A DNA stretch of 64,000 nucleotides from Hexactinellida sp. DTS-2022. Taxonomy: Eukaryota; Porifera; Hexactinellida. The position numbers and the translations under genes are program-made. This document shows positions 1 to 11,061 of this stretch, piece after piece; position 1 is the stretch's first letter, and each line of letters starts with the position of its first letter. The notes below the pieces were generated by a model. The model had not been told where the DNA came from. It ran no database searches and worked only from the letters and a program-made list of their open reading frames with translations. Location: the NCBI GenBank assembly GCA_028753945.1, contig JAPNXP010000006.1, forward strand, positions 558,001 through 622,000. The letters are read 5' to 3'.

Positions 1-11
1 GTAATTTTATA

Positions 12-154
12 CAGTAGAACTTCGTTAGACGAACACGGTTAATACCAACACAATTTCAGTCCCCTTCAAAGCCCTTTCATACAAATGATATTGGTTAATA
101 CGAATTCCGGATAAGGCGAACACATTTTGATGGTCTACTAACGAAGTTCTACTG
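12..154. repeat. Palindromic MITE, CAGTAGAAC family (TA target)
   Basis: A 143-bp element starts CAGTAGAACTTCGTTAG and ends in the inverted form ACGAAGTTCTACTG. It is preceded by TA. The same family recurs near 9347-9533, 15001-15173, 19815-19960, 21176-21335 and 42429-42570, with the shared inner motif TTGGTTAATACGAATTCC. CAGT ends with a TA duplication fit a non-autonomous Tc1/mariner-pogo (Tigger-like) element; no transposase is present. Confidence 0.75.
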
Positions 155-165
155 AATTTTGTAAT

Positions 166-476
166 TTTCAGTCCCAAAGCGAGCATTTAATATTATTTCT
201 GTTCCTCTAATAGCAAGTTCGCCTATTAGCAATCAAATTTCATACAAAATGCGACTTGCTATTACACGAACACCACTGTTACCTGTAATGCAAATACAGT
301 AGAATACCGGTTATAAGAACATTATAAGCAGTTCCCGACGATGTTCTTATAACCGACATCCACTGTATAGGGTTGTAATGCTAATACAGTAGATGTCGGA
401 TATAAGCACACCGGTTATAAGAACATATCGGTTATAAGCACATTATCAGCAGTTCCCGACGATGTTCTTATAACTG
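166..476. repeat. Cluster of three CAGT-type MITE fragments
   Basis: Positions 166-278 are the right part of a family whose ends read CAGTGGTGTTCGCCTAATAG (full copy at 21599-21771). Positions 297-365 and 387-476 are two copies of another family with the core GCAGTTCCCGACGATGTTCTTATAA (split here as GCAGTTCCCGACGATG and TTCTTATAA), also found at 10600-10691, 39957-40113 and 43092-43174. The flank GTAATGCNAATACAGTAGA occurs before both short copies, so the second may be a local duplication. Nothing else is visible before the gene at 489. Confidence 0.6.
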
Positions 477-488
477 TATATTGTCGTA

Positions 489-1967
489 ATGATAAAATAC
501 TACATTCCATTGTACTCCTATAGTCGTCCCGTTAGCTACCTGGCTCGCACGCCCCCTATGCCCGCTCGATTGGCGGACAGTCTCAATTCAATCGAGGACG
601 ATACGGAATCCCGACTCAGTCTCAGCTTTATAAACCCTACTATTACAGACGAATTTCCTATTGTAAAGCACAAATATACTGCAGAGGATTATAGCATTCC
701 AATACCGCAAACTGGTTGTGAGGATGCAGCATCCAAAACACCTGAAAGCTTAGAATTTGATATTTCGCTTCGAAGCGAAACGACTGACATTCCATTAGAG
801 ATTACCCCAGCAACGTCACCTTCGTTCGACAGTGACAGAATTAGGAGCGCACTCGATTTTTTCGATCAATCCCTACAAATGGATTCTAAGGAGAGTACGG
901 ATAATAGCATAGAATTAGATTTAGATACAATCGTCAATTCTGATAATGTTAAACTTGAGTTTCTAACAAAATCCCGCGCACCGCGACCTAAGGGCCGGCG
1001 ACCGCAACCGAGACCGAGATTTAATTTCTGCTACGAACCAGTTTCCGAGGATATTTTCTTGGAAATAGCCCATACGGCCGTCGCTGGAATTGAAGATAAA
1101 TCCTGTCAAATGCAACTCAAGCCTTGCCCCCCCACTCAACACGATACAAGAGACTCAAAAGTGAATATTCACAAATCTTTATCAGCCGACAGTGCAGATT
1201 CCGCCGTTACAGTTATAAGACCCAAAAGTGGGAAGAAAGAAAGTAGGCCTTTAACAGAACCGAACTTCCAAAACTTAGAAATACAAATTGAAACCAAACC
1301 TATTATAACAGAGGCAGCTACCAAAGAGACTCGCCCGCCTAAACCGGCACGAAACTCGAGTTTCCCAGCTAGACCTGTACCCCCATTGCGAAAGAAACCA
1401 ACACCAAGTCACACCGAACCAACACAAACTCTCTCACCTATCGCTAACCCGCTTCCCTATAAATCCTGTACAAACGCAATAGTAGAGATTGATAGCGATA
1501 ACGAGACGCAAACAAAGGAAACCATGGATATTATACCCACAACCAAATCAGTTTCAATTCCCCAGCCTCGCGAGCGTAAAAGGGAAATGGAATCTCCTTA
1601 TAAGGAACCTGAGATTCACATTAAAGAGATTAGCGGGCCGAATAGTGCAATGGCATCTCTCCTCAGGAATTCTCTCGCAAAGCATCCGACAGATAAACTA
1701 CCCCCTCCACCCTTGCCCCCTGTTAAGCCGCCGCATATAAAAGACGCACCTCCGCTACCAACTAAATCCCCATTAATTCCGCCGTTAAAACCCCAAGCCT
1801 TATCCCTACACTCGGAACAGGATAAAGTTACACCCCCCGAGCGACCGTTATCGCCGCCAAAAGGTGTCATGCAGGAAATCCCGGGTAAACCGGTGCCGCC
1901 ACCTAGGATTAGGAGAGAAGTTCTGGACAAACGCGATAAAAAGGAGAGAGAATCTGTTCTGGTTTGA
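489..1967 (+). CDS. Proline-rich SH3-ligand-like protein, 492 residues, unknown
   Basis: An open frame of 492 codons with no domain I recognise. The N-terminal half is acidic and Ser/Thr-rich. The middle has a basic Pro/Arg patch (SRAPRPKGRRPQPRPR, about residue 160). The C-terminal third is dense in PxxP and poly-Pro ligands such as KLPPPPLPPVKPP and GKPVPPPRIRR, typical of disordered SH3/WW-binding tails. The start is uncertain: the ATG at 489 lies just beyond a MITE, a second ATG lies at 558-560, and a plausible splice acceptor (CTCCTATAG) near 522 would make this the last exon of a longer gene. Abl-interactor and SH3 proteins lie nearby, but partnership is only a guess. The opposite-strand frame here is a shadow. 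Confidence 0.6.
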   Translation: MIKYYIPLYSYSRPVSYLARTPPMPARLADSLNSIEDDTESRLSLSFINPTITDEFPIVKHKYTAEDYSIPIPQTGCEDAASKTPESLEFDISLRSETTDIPLEITPATSPSFDSDRIRSALDFFDQSLQMDSKESTDNSIELDLDTIVNSDNVKLEFLTKSRAPRPKGRRPQPRPRFNFCYEPVSEDIFLEIAHTAVAGIEDKSCQMQLKPCPPTQHDTRDSKVNIHKSLSADSADSAVTVIRPKSGKKESRPLTEPNFQNLEIQIETKPIITEAATKETRPPKPARNSSFPARPVPPLRKKPTPSHTEPTQTLSPIANPLPYKSCTNAIVEIDSDNETQTKETMDIIPTTKSVSIPQPRERKREMESPYKEPEIHIKEISGPNSAMASLLRNSLAKHPTDKLPPPPLPPVKPPHIKDAPPLPTKSPLIPPLKPQALSLHSEQDKVTPPERPLSPPKGVMQEIPGKPVPPPRIRREVLDKRDKKERESVLV

Positions 1968-3273
1968 TACTCCGAGTGTAATGCGACTTTTGATAATTTC
2001 AAACGGATTATTTTCTTAAAGCTACCTTCACTTATTATTGTTAAGCGATAAATTCAAACATGTCTGTTATTCATAATGTTTTGTACTATTAATAGAATTA
2101 TGTCTATTCAAGAAATTTCACTTATGCTGAATGTTAATAAATTATCAGTTAAATTAATTGCTTAATTTAAAGGGCTTTGTGAGAAGAAATTCGAGAAGGA
2201 ATTTAGAGTGTAAAATTAAAAAACTAAATTCCATTTTGGAAATTGTATTTATACTCTTAGGTGTTACCCCCTTGATATTTCGACACCCGACGACCTAATG
2301 TTTTTATTGCGTTTTTGGATAGTACTAAATATTCTAAGATATCCCTGCAAATATTAGAGTTCTACTATCTATTAATCCATAGTTATGAACTATGTAAGTT
2401 TCAATACAGTACTAATCCATACTAGCCAATAATTGAATTTTGAACCTTTATTTCATTTTTTAGCCCGAAACATGTCAATTATATATTATACCTGAGTCGA
2501 TTCTCGAGGGTTTCAACCGCATCAGAATTTCAAAATTCCTCCTTCTTCCCCAACATATTGTCATTTTTGTGAAATTGGTCCAAAAAATTGCCAAAATTTT
2601 GATTAAAAGTGTCCTAATTGAATATTTTTGTATTATAAGGCCAAAACTGCCGCGGTTGAAACCCTTCATCTACGTTTCCTGATCATTTTAAAAAAAAGTT
2701 TGACTTTCTATGGTAAATATTCTGGATTTTACATTTTTTTTCCCAAATTCACTTTTTTATTTATTCAAAATTTTTTTAAAAGTAAATATTACGTAATTTA
2801 ATTTTTTGTTTGTTAAATATTTTCGATTTTTCTAGATTTTTTTTAAAAAAAAATCATGGGTGACATTCTCTGTATCATTCAGAGTATTGCTGGAAGAAAA
2901 TATCCCACTTTTAAAATTCCAACTATTTCCCGAAATTTCATGCACGTATGCCCTTTTAAAAATTTTTTTTTTTTTCTTAAATATTTTCGATTTTTTCTGA
3001 CTTAAAAAAAAAAAAAAAAATTATGGGTGACAATCAGTATATCATACAGAGTATTCCTGGTAAGAAATATTTTCTCAATCAATGCCCCTGAATATCAAGG
3101 GGCTAACACCTTAAGTATGTCACAGGTGTTCACAATTGTGGAACTGACTATACAAAGAATAACACCTGCTATTTGCTATGCTATAGTAGACACCAACACC
3201 TGCATACAAACATCTGCTATTCTGTCTGTGATACAGAGTACGAAAAGTATAAATACAGTGAACTTGTGAGATC
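1968..3273. other. Gene-free AT-rich stretch with short repeats
   Basis: No supported gene. Positions about 2499-2668 carry inverted ends (GAGGGTTTCAACCGC and its complement), a probable 165-bp MITE. From 2690 to 3060 the DNA is poly-A/T rich, and a roughly 40-bp motif (ATGGGTGACA..CAGAGTATT) occurs twice, at 2856-2890 and 3022-3056, suggesting an old local duplication. Confidence 0.55.
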
Positions 3274-3402
3274 TAGAGCAGAATAGATGCTCTTATTGGA
3301 GCGACTGTCGCTCCAATACGAGCATCTATTCTGCTCTTATTAGAGCGACATCAGTTGGAGAGTGATCCGTTGCGAAGCGACCGAGACCGAAGGACTCGTA
3401 TC
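3274..3402. repeat. Perfect hairpin plus dispersed GC-rich repeat
   Basis: Positions 3277-3338 form a near-perfect hairpin with arms of about 29 bp (AGCAGAATAGATGCTCTTAT and complement). It is followed by GAGTGATCCGTTGCGAAGCG..ACCGAGACCGAAGG, a dispersed repeat also present at 7601-7650, 35936-36058 (inverted) and 59696-59772 (inverted). Three of the four copies sit just outside the end of a gene or of a homology block. No coding capacity is seen. Confidence 0.6.
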
Positions 3403-3643
3403 AAATAAATATATAGATACGTAAATATAAACACAAATACATTATTTATTTATGAAGAGTATTGACATAACAACGGGTACTATGAATGGAATGCCAAGTG
3501 GATTATATTACATCATAATTACTGATAGAATAATAAAAACATTTACTGAAAAAGCCATTATTAATAAACAACAATCTACAAGTTACAAATAATCAAAATA
3601 CAAACTATACTAGTTTCTAAAAAAAAAACACTAATTCTTAGTA

Positions 3644-4891
3644 TTACACATAGAATATTTGGAGTCCGTAATTAACATTATCAGACACACACACCAGTTT
3701 AGTATTGCTGATAATAGCAACAGCGGTTGGCAGGTTTAGTTCTCCCTTTTGTTCTCCGTGTCTTCCAATGGTATGCAAGAGATTACCTTCGTAAGAAAAC
3801 ACCTTTATTTGGTGTCCAAAGCAGTCGCTAATTACAATATTCGAGTTTGTATCGAGACACAAGAAGTGGGCCCAGTTAACTTGCATACCCCAACCTTTGC
3901 TAATGATAGATTTAATCTTGACACCTTGAAAAGAAAATACATGCAGACATGGGGTATCATGTGAGCTTAGAACTAAAATCTCGTTACTAGAGAACGTAAC
4001 ATCAACAGGGCGAGTCATTGATTGGTCACTGAGTATGGCTACTGATTCTAAATTTAGACTCATTATTTTAAGTCTGTCATTAAGCTCGTCTGCTACGTAT
4101 ATTCTATTGTCTGGGGACAATGCTAATTGTAGTGGTCGATTAAAACAATCATTTTCTGACCCCATAAATCCAACACGTTTAGTTAGAGTGAATTGTGGAA
4201 GTTTGAATTGTAGTATAGCGTGTAGCGAAATATCTGTTAAGAACAGATCGTCTCTGTATATTAGAATTCCATAGGGAGATTGTATGCTGTCGTTTGTTAA
4301 CTGGCTAAGGTAGTCACCTGTCTCTGAGAATATTTGTATTCGCTTATTTCCTCCGTCTGCGATGAAAATATTATTCGTTCCTTCATGAATCGCGATGCTT
4401 TTCGGGTTATTGAATTCGCCAGGCAATGTGCCTTGCTTCCCAACAGCGATAACGGGTTGATGGAATGCTGTATAATCAGGAATAGTTGGAATATTATCGT
4501 GCTCCTGAGCTATAATATCCCCTAGGTGTTCAATACGTTCCTCTATGCCTCTTGTATCGCACAAATATCTCAGTTCTCTTGGTGGCTTTGCGGTTAATAA
4601 TTCAGCTCGCTTTGCGTCCAATTCAGAAGTTATTCTCTGGTGTATTGAATGTAACTCATTATGAGTCATTTGTGATTCTAAATGCGCATAAGCATCAAAC
4701 AACTCCTTTTCCATTCTTTCTCTCGCTAATTTAGCGGCTTTCATTTGCTCTCTTTTATCCCATAAAACTGCTAACAGAAAATAGCGTCTTTGCTGGAGGT
4801 AGAATATAAGCCTATCGATTGACTCGTGGATTTGTGTTTCTATTGGGTCAACGATAGGGACTGGGATTTCTTCTGGTACTTGTTTGGCCAT
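3644..4891 (-). CDS. Coiled-coil + NHL-repeat protein (TRIM2/3/71-like, no RING)
   Basis: A single-exon gene of 415 residues starting MAKQVPEEIP. Residues about 15-130 are charged and helical (probable coiled coil). Residues about 150-415 are NHL beta-propeller blades; clear blades include FNNPKSIAIHEGTNNIFIAD followed by GGNKRIQIFSETGDYL, and near the end NIVISDCFGHQIKVFSYEGN. NHL propellers in TRIM2/3/71 and Brat bind RNA or protein, but there is no RING or B-box, so ubiquitin-ligase activity is not expected. The strongest relatives in this window are the NHL genes at 5877, 23261 and 45251. The next NHL gene is divergently placed about 1 kb away. Function unknown. Confidence 0.85.
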   Translation of the reverse strand: MAKQVPEEIPVPIVDPIETQIHESIDRLIFYLQQRRYFLLAVLWDKREQMKAAKLARERMEKELFDAYAHLESQMTHNELHSIHQRITSELDAKRAELLTAKPPRELRYLCDTRGIEERIEHLGDIIAQEHDNIPTIPDYTAFHQPVIAVGKQGTLPGEFNNPKSIAIHEGTNNIFIADGGNKRIQIFSETGDYLSQLTNDSIQSPYGILIYRDDLFLTDISLHAILQFKLPQFTLTKRVGFMGSENDCFNRPLQLALSPDNRIYVADELNDRLKIMSLNLESVAILSDQSMTRPVDVTFSSNEILVLSSHDTPCLHVFSFQGVKIKSIISKGWGMQVNWAHFLCLDTNSNIVISDCFGHQIKVFSYEGNLLHTIGRHGEQKGELNLPTAVAIISNTKLVCVSDNVNYGLQIFYV

Positions 4892-5876
4892 TCTAAAATA
4901 TAACTAAATTCAATATACGTACTCTTATAATATTTCAACTACCTATTTATACGTTTAGTTAATGTTATAGGAATAATTATATGTGGTATTTATATCTAAG
5001 TAAATTGTAGATAAACTTATGTAGTATTCGCTTAGCTTTCTTCTTGATTCATAGTAACAACTTGAAGTAATATTATAATGCAAAAATTCCCTGGAAATTT
5101 ACTTGGATTTATTGGCTTTGTCCTGGATTTCCATTGGAAAATACCTGAAAATTGATATACTTCAGCTTCTATTACACCTTTCGAGTTATTTCCTTTTGAA
5201 GAATAAAATTATTTACAGTGGAACCCCGCTTAACGGTCACACCGCAAACCACGCTACATAACTGAGATAGTTAATGACTTCCAATAACTTAACTAATTAC
5301 AACATTATATTAGCTACCTTATACAGTCGAAACTGGGTTTTTTTGCCCCCTAAATGCATGGAAAAAGAGGCAAAAAACCCCGTATTTAACAATGTACAGT
5401 TCTATGAGGTTATGAAGAAACAAGGAGAAGCAAGGAGGCAAAATAACCCGGGGATGCAAAAAAAACCCGATTTCGACTGTACAACTATATTATGTTAGCG
5501 TACCTTATGCAACCACATAATATTAGCAGATTTTAAAAAAGAGACTTAATAATGAGTAAACTCGGCTAAAATACAATTTAGCAAAAATTGACAGTAAATA
5601 TGTAACAAATTATTCATTGATTTTGTTTTCCAATAAAAGCTAATCAATGATTTCCAATATTCCAACTAATAACATTACATTACAAGTTAGCATACACAAC
5701 CACAACACATAAGGATGGTATAATTCCCCACAAACAACCACGCTACACAACTGATTAGCTAATGCAGTATGTCTGTGGTCACTGTAGACTCTAGGCACTG
5801 AACTAACAGTATATAATTACTGTTAGTGGACAATCTGAATTTATTGCACACATAACTTTATAAACACTAATTCAAC
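4892..5876. other. Shared upstream region of two divergent NHL genes
   Basis: About 985 bp separate the starts of two divergent NHL genes, so the promoters must lie here; no specific element is recognisable. Positions 5324-5479 are a 156-bp MITE with ends CAGTCGAAA and TTTCGACTG flanked by TA on both sides, and a partial CAGTGGAACCCCGCTTAA repeat lies at 5217-5270. A small open frame across 5274-5498 is made by the MITE and is not a gene. Confidence 0.6.
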
Positions 5877-7163
5877 ATGGCAACCGAATCAGGCAATGGG
5901 AATGCGGCCCCGGGGCCTGCTAGCTTGGTTCCAGTTAGCAACAAGTTGCAGGACAGAATGAATGCTCTGAGAGAGGTCATTGATAGGCATAAGAGGGAGG
6001 TGTTGAGGGTGAGTGGGGAAATGAAACAGCTGATCGAAGCCAGGGCACAGCTGGTGCTCCGGGAGCTGGAGGGCATATGGGACCAGGCGAATACCAGAAT
6101 GAACTGCAAGAGGGAAGAAGTGAACAGAAAGATCGAAGAGATTAACGAACGAAAGAAAGAAATGGAAATCATCTTCAAAGACTTGAGTCCATCACTGAGC
6201 CCATTCGGGGAAATAGATAAAGCAATCAACTCCGTGAGAAGAGAGATGGATATTAATATTCCTTACGTTAAGCTCAGCTGGAGAGCTAGCGAGCTGCGGG
6301 AGAGCATACAGAGAATGTGTGCTTGCGAACAGCTCAATGTAGCGTACAGGGAAGACACCAATGTTAGACTCAAGTGGGGTACATGTAGCAGAGGGAGGGG
6401 AGATAAGGAACTGTTTGATCCACGGGGTATAGCTATAGATTCTATGAATAGTAGAATATTTGTAGCTGACAGGGGTAATAAAAGAATACAGATATTCTCT
6501 CTTAATGGAGACTGGGTTCAAACTCTGAAAGATGAGCAAATGAAAGATCCAGAAAACATCAATTTTATACACAATTCAGTGTTTGTTCAGTGCTCCTATA
6601 CTATTGTGAAATTCAATGGAACTAGTTTGGCCAGAGAATCTCACAAATCCTATGGTTATCCACTAAGAGGAATCTGCACAGACGATACCAGTGTATATGT
6701 GGGTGCTTTCTACAGAATGGAGCTAATAGTGCTAACTCATGAATTGATTGAAGAGAGACGCATGCCTCTAACCACTCAGTACAAACAAGGAGAGACTCGT
6801 ATCAGCGATATCTCACTAGCCAGAGAAGAGTTCTATGTTATGCTATCTGGATCAGAATATCCAATTCAATCCTTCTCCAAGCAAGGCACTCTAAACAGAT
6901 GCATTATTCACAGAGAGTTGTTATCGAATGATGTTTGTTATTTCTGTTTAGATCAACAACTGAACATACTGGTAGCAGATAGAGGTAGCGAACAAGTCAA
7001 GATATTCTCAAAAGAAGGAAAACTGATAACTCAATTCGGCAGACAAGGATCTGAGAAAGGAGAGTTTAGTGGTCTTTCAGGAATAGCAGTTGACGACTCA
7101 AGTAAAATTATAACAACAGATTGCAAAGTCAATTACAGACTACAGGCATTCTCCCCAGAGTGA
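5877..7163 (+). CDS. Coiled-coil + NHL-repeat protein, 428 residues
   Basis: A single exon from ATG at 5877. Residues 1-20 are Gly/Ala/Pro-rich, 20-120 form a strongly charged coiled coil (repeated RE/KE/EE pairs), and about 150-428 are NHL blades: LFDPRGIAIDSMNSRIFVAD then RGNKRIQIFSLNGDW, and the last blade pair ILVADRGSEQVKIFSKEGK and GEFSGLSGIAVDDSSK. It is the same architecture as the gene at 3644-4891 and lacks RING and B-box. It most likely works as a binding scaffold, if the TRIM-NHL analogy holds. It is slightly more GC-rich in its 5' third than the surrounding DNA. Confidence 0.85.
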   Translation: MATESGNGNAAPGPASLVPVSNKLQDRMNALREVIDRHKREVLRVSGEMKQLIEARAQLVLRELEGIWDQANTRMNCKREEVNRKIEEINERKKEMEIIFKDLSPSLSPFGEIDKAINSVRREMDINIPYVKLSWRASELRESIQRMCACEQLNVAYREDTNVRLKWGTCSRGRGDKELFDPRGIAIDSMNSRIFVADRGNKRIQIFSLNGDWVQTLKDEQMKDPENINFIHNSVFVQCSYTIVKFNGTSLARESHKSYGYPLRGICTDDTSVYVGAFYRMELIVLTHELIEERRMPLTTQYKQGETRISDISLAREEFYVMLSGSEYPIQSFSKQGTLNRCIIHRELLSNDVCYFCLDQQLNILVADRGSEQVKIFSKEGKLITQFGRQGSEKGEFSGLSGIAVDDSSKIITTDCKVNYRLQAFSPE

Positions 7164-7845
7164 TATGATACAGATCTCCCATACAACAGAATAAATACTA
7201 ACATTTCTGTCTTAATTAATGCTAATATTCCAAAATTTTGCAATTTCTAATTCTAATTTTGGTTATTTGTTATTTATGTTATATCTCACCATATTACTGA
7301 TTAAAATTCCAAATGAACCAAGTGACTAGCTTCTAAAGGGTATTATTAGGTAGAGAAGTACGCTAAATAATATTTCCCTATTACAAATTTCAAATTTGAA
7401 TACGGTACTCATCGTTTTGTTGTTGTTATTGGTCTTTACAAAATAGCAACCAAGTTATTATGTATTATAATTCACATAGAAAGCAATAGTAAATGTATTT
7501 GCTGAATATGATTTGTATAGACACGAATAATGTTTGTTGTTCTTGTGTTGAAATAACTAACAACAACAAATAAGTTAATGAACAAACCAAACCGAATAGT
7601 GGTTGAGTGATCCGTCGCGAAACAACCGATACCGAAGGCCTAGTAATAAATAACTTTGTTTTATAAATTAATTCCTACTTCACTAATTGTCTCAACAACA
7701 ACAATTAAATATTTTTGAAATGTAATAAATGAAAATTTCCATTATATAATATCTGAAATATGGAAAATAAACAACACAACAACACATCAATTAAAACAAC
7801 AACAACAAGACAACAAGCTACTCCCCTAACATAACACAAATACGA
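7164..7845. other. Intergenic, AT-rich, one dispersed repeat
   Basis: Convergent space between the NHL gene and the end of the Abl-interactor gene. It holds one copy of the GC-rich repeat (7601-7650, GAGTGATCCGTCGCGAAAC..) and several AAC/AACAAC microsatellites (7555-7570, 7690-7705, 7770-7815). No gene is seen. Confidence 0.6.
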
Positions 7846-8083
7846 TTAAACCAGTTCCGCATAATTACCCGGGAACAATCCCCTATTCCCATTAAGAACC
7901 CCCTCATACCAACCATCTTCATTCTTCCGAACAACAAATATTATGCAACCAGGTTCAAAACTCAACTCGTCATATCTCTGACTAACATATTTGTATACGG
8001 TTTGCACTCTCTCTATATAGCTAGCTGGAGAGATAGCTGTGTTGTTAGTAGTCACTTGGGTAAGTTGTGGTGATAGTCTATCC

Positions 8084-8125
<42 letters not shown>

Positions 8126-11061
8126 GATATCATCTGCTCATAAGTGTCCGTGGTTATGTCATCGAGAGGGGAGGAAGTGAGTATATACTCCGGGGGGGCT
8201 GGCAGCTGCGAGAGATCCGGGAGAGAATATTCGTCCGCTTTCGAGCTGTCCTTACCCAGTGACGTAACAGATGTACTCTCGCTCTTATCCCAGTTGCCCG
8301 GAGTGTGTATGTACACAGGTTGTACACTATCGTATAGAGAATCAGCAGTGTGGCCCTGACAGAGAGCGTCAGGGGATTCGTATCTGTTTAGTGTAGCACT
8401 AGAAGCGTTATGGTACGGGTAGAATACTGGGATCGCGTGCTCCCTGGGTCTCAGGTGCTTGGAACGGGTTACGTAGCTGGTAGGATGGAATGTTGTTATC
8501 GGAACTGCGTAGGTGTCAGCTGATCCGTTGGTTAGCTTGCTGCGGTTAAACGCGGGAGGGAGAGTTGGGCTCTCTGACGTATATTCTATAAATAGCAACA
8601 ATAATGTTAAGTACAGTCAACTCCGCTTAATTGGGTTACTCTGTTCAGAGGGAAGTTTGACACAATTAAACGTTCCTTTATTAATCGGAGTCTATAACTG
8701 TACGTATATAACAAATATTAATGAATCAAATAAGTAGAACCCGTTTAAGAATATTGAATTAATAGAGCATATTCTATTGGTTCTTAAAATAACTACGTAG
8801 ACTCCGTTTAATAGAGCCAACTGTTAATTATTCATAGGATTTACGTAACGGAATTACAGTTTGGCTTCCAATATCATTTGTATTGAAAAGGCTTTGAAAC
8901 GGACTGAATAGTGTTTGTATTAACCGGAATTTCGTACTAACGAGGTTCTATTGTATTTGCTATACCGTTTAAAATACTGTGAATCGCTATACCGTAGGAA
9001 TATTACCTTTGAAATAACTTATATGTAGACCGTCTATTTCTAGACCAGGTTTTCTTACACATAAATTAGTATTACCCATAGACGGCAGGGCTTTTGGTCT
9101 ACAGAATTTATAGACGGTCTACAAATTTTTGGCTTATTTGTATGGGCTTTTATAGACCGTCTATAAATAGACCGTCTACATATAAGGATGCTCTTTCTGA
9201 ACTTAGAAATGACAAGCTATAATAATTTCGTTACACAAGCCAAACAGGGAAATGTTATGTCTGCTTATGGCGACCTACTAATCGATATAAATCACTGTTT
9301 AAACATGTTTTCTCACCTCGAAAGGGAACGAAGTTATGGTGTAATACAGTAGAACCTCGTTAATATACGAACACCAACGGACGGTAAAAATGTGTTCGCA
9401 TTATCCGGAAATTCGTATTAACCGGAGTAATACCCATTGAATAGCCATTGTAGGGACCTGATTTTGTGGAACTGTTTGTTCGTCTTATCCAGAAATTCGT
9501 ATTAACCGTGTTCGTACTAACGAGGTTCTACTGCATACTATGTATTAGGTGACAATCAACCGACAGTAAATTGTATTAACATTACTCCTTTACTAATCTA
9601 TAGTGTATAGGATATTGTTGTTTTATCTATTTGATTGTTTGTAGTTTGTTTGTAAGTCCCTAATATATCATATTATCTATGTACTATGCACTATATATTG
9701 TTATTGTTATTATTGTTTATTAGACGCACTCTTCTCTCGCTGATATCAATATACGAAGTTATGGTGTAATATAAAGTTAAGGATGCTCTCTTAGACTCTT
9801 ACCATTAGCAATCCGTGGGGTTATCTGTAAGTCTCCACTGGTGCTACTAAGCGACATCGGTAGAGACGGTCCACCGTATCTTGACACCTCATCTATTGTC
9901 CCACCATAGAAGAACCCCTTACCTATGCCGTCATACAAAGTATAGTCTATAGGAGTTCGTATATAGGCCCGAGGTCTCTCCTTCATAAAGGGAGGAGTTA
10001 TTCTCCGCATGTAGACTGTGTTCTTATCTGTGGTGTATTCTGCTATCCTGTGTCTCCCTCTCATTTCCTGGAATTGGTGCACTCTCTGGTTAGTCAGGTT
10101 AAGCTCGTGATCTAGCTCTGAGAACTGATTGCATTGGGTAGATAGGACCTCTAGGACAAGCTTAGAAGCAGAGTTTATCTAAAGTAAACAACAACAACAA
10201 TAATAACAACAATAAAAGCAACAACAACAACAAAAATAACAATAACAATAACAACAATAACTACAACAACAATAATATGATATAACTTATATAGAGTTCA
10301 GTTTTATCTAAAATTCAGGCACTGAAAAGGAGTTTACAAAATTTACCCTTAAAGTTTTCAAAATTTACCTTTAACAAGGAAGTTAGTACCCCTTGGGAAT
10401 AAGTAATATTACCCGAATGTACGTACTAAGTACTACTAACTGAGTTTATTCTACATAGAAATTCATACTGCATTATAAACTTGCTTGATAAATAACCAAT
10501 TTATACTGTAATAATATTTGAACTACTATATTTGTAAAGTTACTGTAATTTCACTCAAATTAATTACTTTAAATTTATACAATAAGAACATTTTACCGGA
10601 AAACGGTTGCCATATATCCTGTATAATTTATGCTGGTTATAAGAACATTATATGCCGTTCCCGACGATGTTCTTATAACCGGCATCCACTGTAAGTACAA
10701 ATATTTGAAGTGTATTTGTGATAGAATAACTCACTCTATAAGCCACACTCGCTAGGCTTTGAGCAGAGAAAGATTTGATCTCATTAAGCTCTATATTTCC
10801 ACTCTGACAGTAGCTAGCTAGTTCCCTAAGCTCAGTATGAGAGCGTCTGAATGCATTCAGCTCTGTTTCAGCGCCTATTGTTAGACAGCTGTTAATTCTG
10901 TCGCTGAGTGTTGCTAGCTTCGAAGAAGAACTGGAAGTAGAACTCTTGCTTTTTCTCGATAAGGTGTCTGAAAATATAATGTTGTGTTGGGAAATGTCGA
11001 ATTTGTTGTTGTTGTTGTTTGGTGAGTTTTCTTCTGGGTTTGGTGATAGAGTTGAATTCAT
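7846..11061 (-). CDS. ABI: Abl interactor (ABI), WAVE-complex subunit, 3 exons
   Basis: Exons 11061-10735, 10178-9803 and 8585-7846 give 480 residues with matching phases (0 and 1) and good GT-AG borders (AGA|GTGAGT; TTTAG|ATA; AATG|GTAAGA; TATAG|AA). Exon 1 holds the helical start of ABI (FSAQSLASVAYR, cf. TTQSLASVAYQ in ABI1/2). Exon 2 continues the helix and has the HHR signature RPRAYIRTPIDYTLYDGIG (about residues 177-195). Exon 3 has a disordered Pro/Ser/Tyr region, a poly-Gln run of about 15, and a C-terminal SH3 domain (VYKYVSQRYDELSFEPG..GWYEG..GLFPGNYAELV). ABI belongs to the WAVE regulatory complex that activates Arp2/3 actin branching downstream of Rac. The first ATG could also be about 100 bp further upstream. 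Length agrees with ABI1/2 (about 500). Confidence 0.92.
8614..9540. repeat. MITE cluster in ABI intron 2
   Basis: The intron holds a CAGTCAACTCCGCTTAATTGGG-type element (from 8614, split GTCAACTCCGCTTAATTG), remains of CAGTAGAACCTCGTTA-type elements around 8880-8955, a palindrome with ends TATGTAGACCGTCTAT / ATAGACCGTCTACATA (9022-9185, also a partial copy at 40936-41015), and a full 187-bp CAGTAGAACCTCG element at 9347-9533 flanked by TA/CA. All are short, non-coding and inverted-repeat ended. Confidence 0.65.

Noticed and set aside
2475-3269. Two small frames (64 and 80 codons)
   Set aside because: They fall in repeat-flanked, low-complexity AT-rich DNA without coding signals.
5274-5498. 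Small plus-strand frame of 74 codons
   Set aside because: Lies across a palindromic MITE with TA target; no domain or conserved motif.
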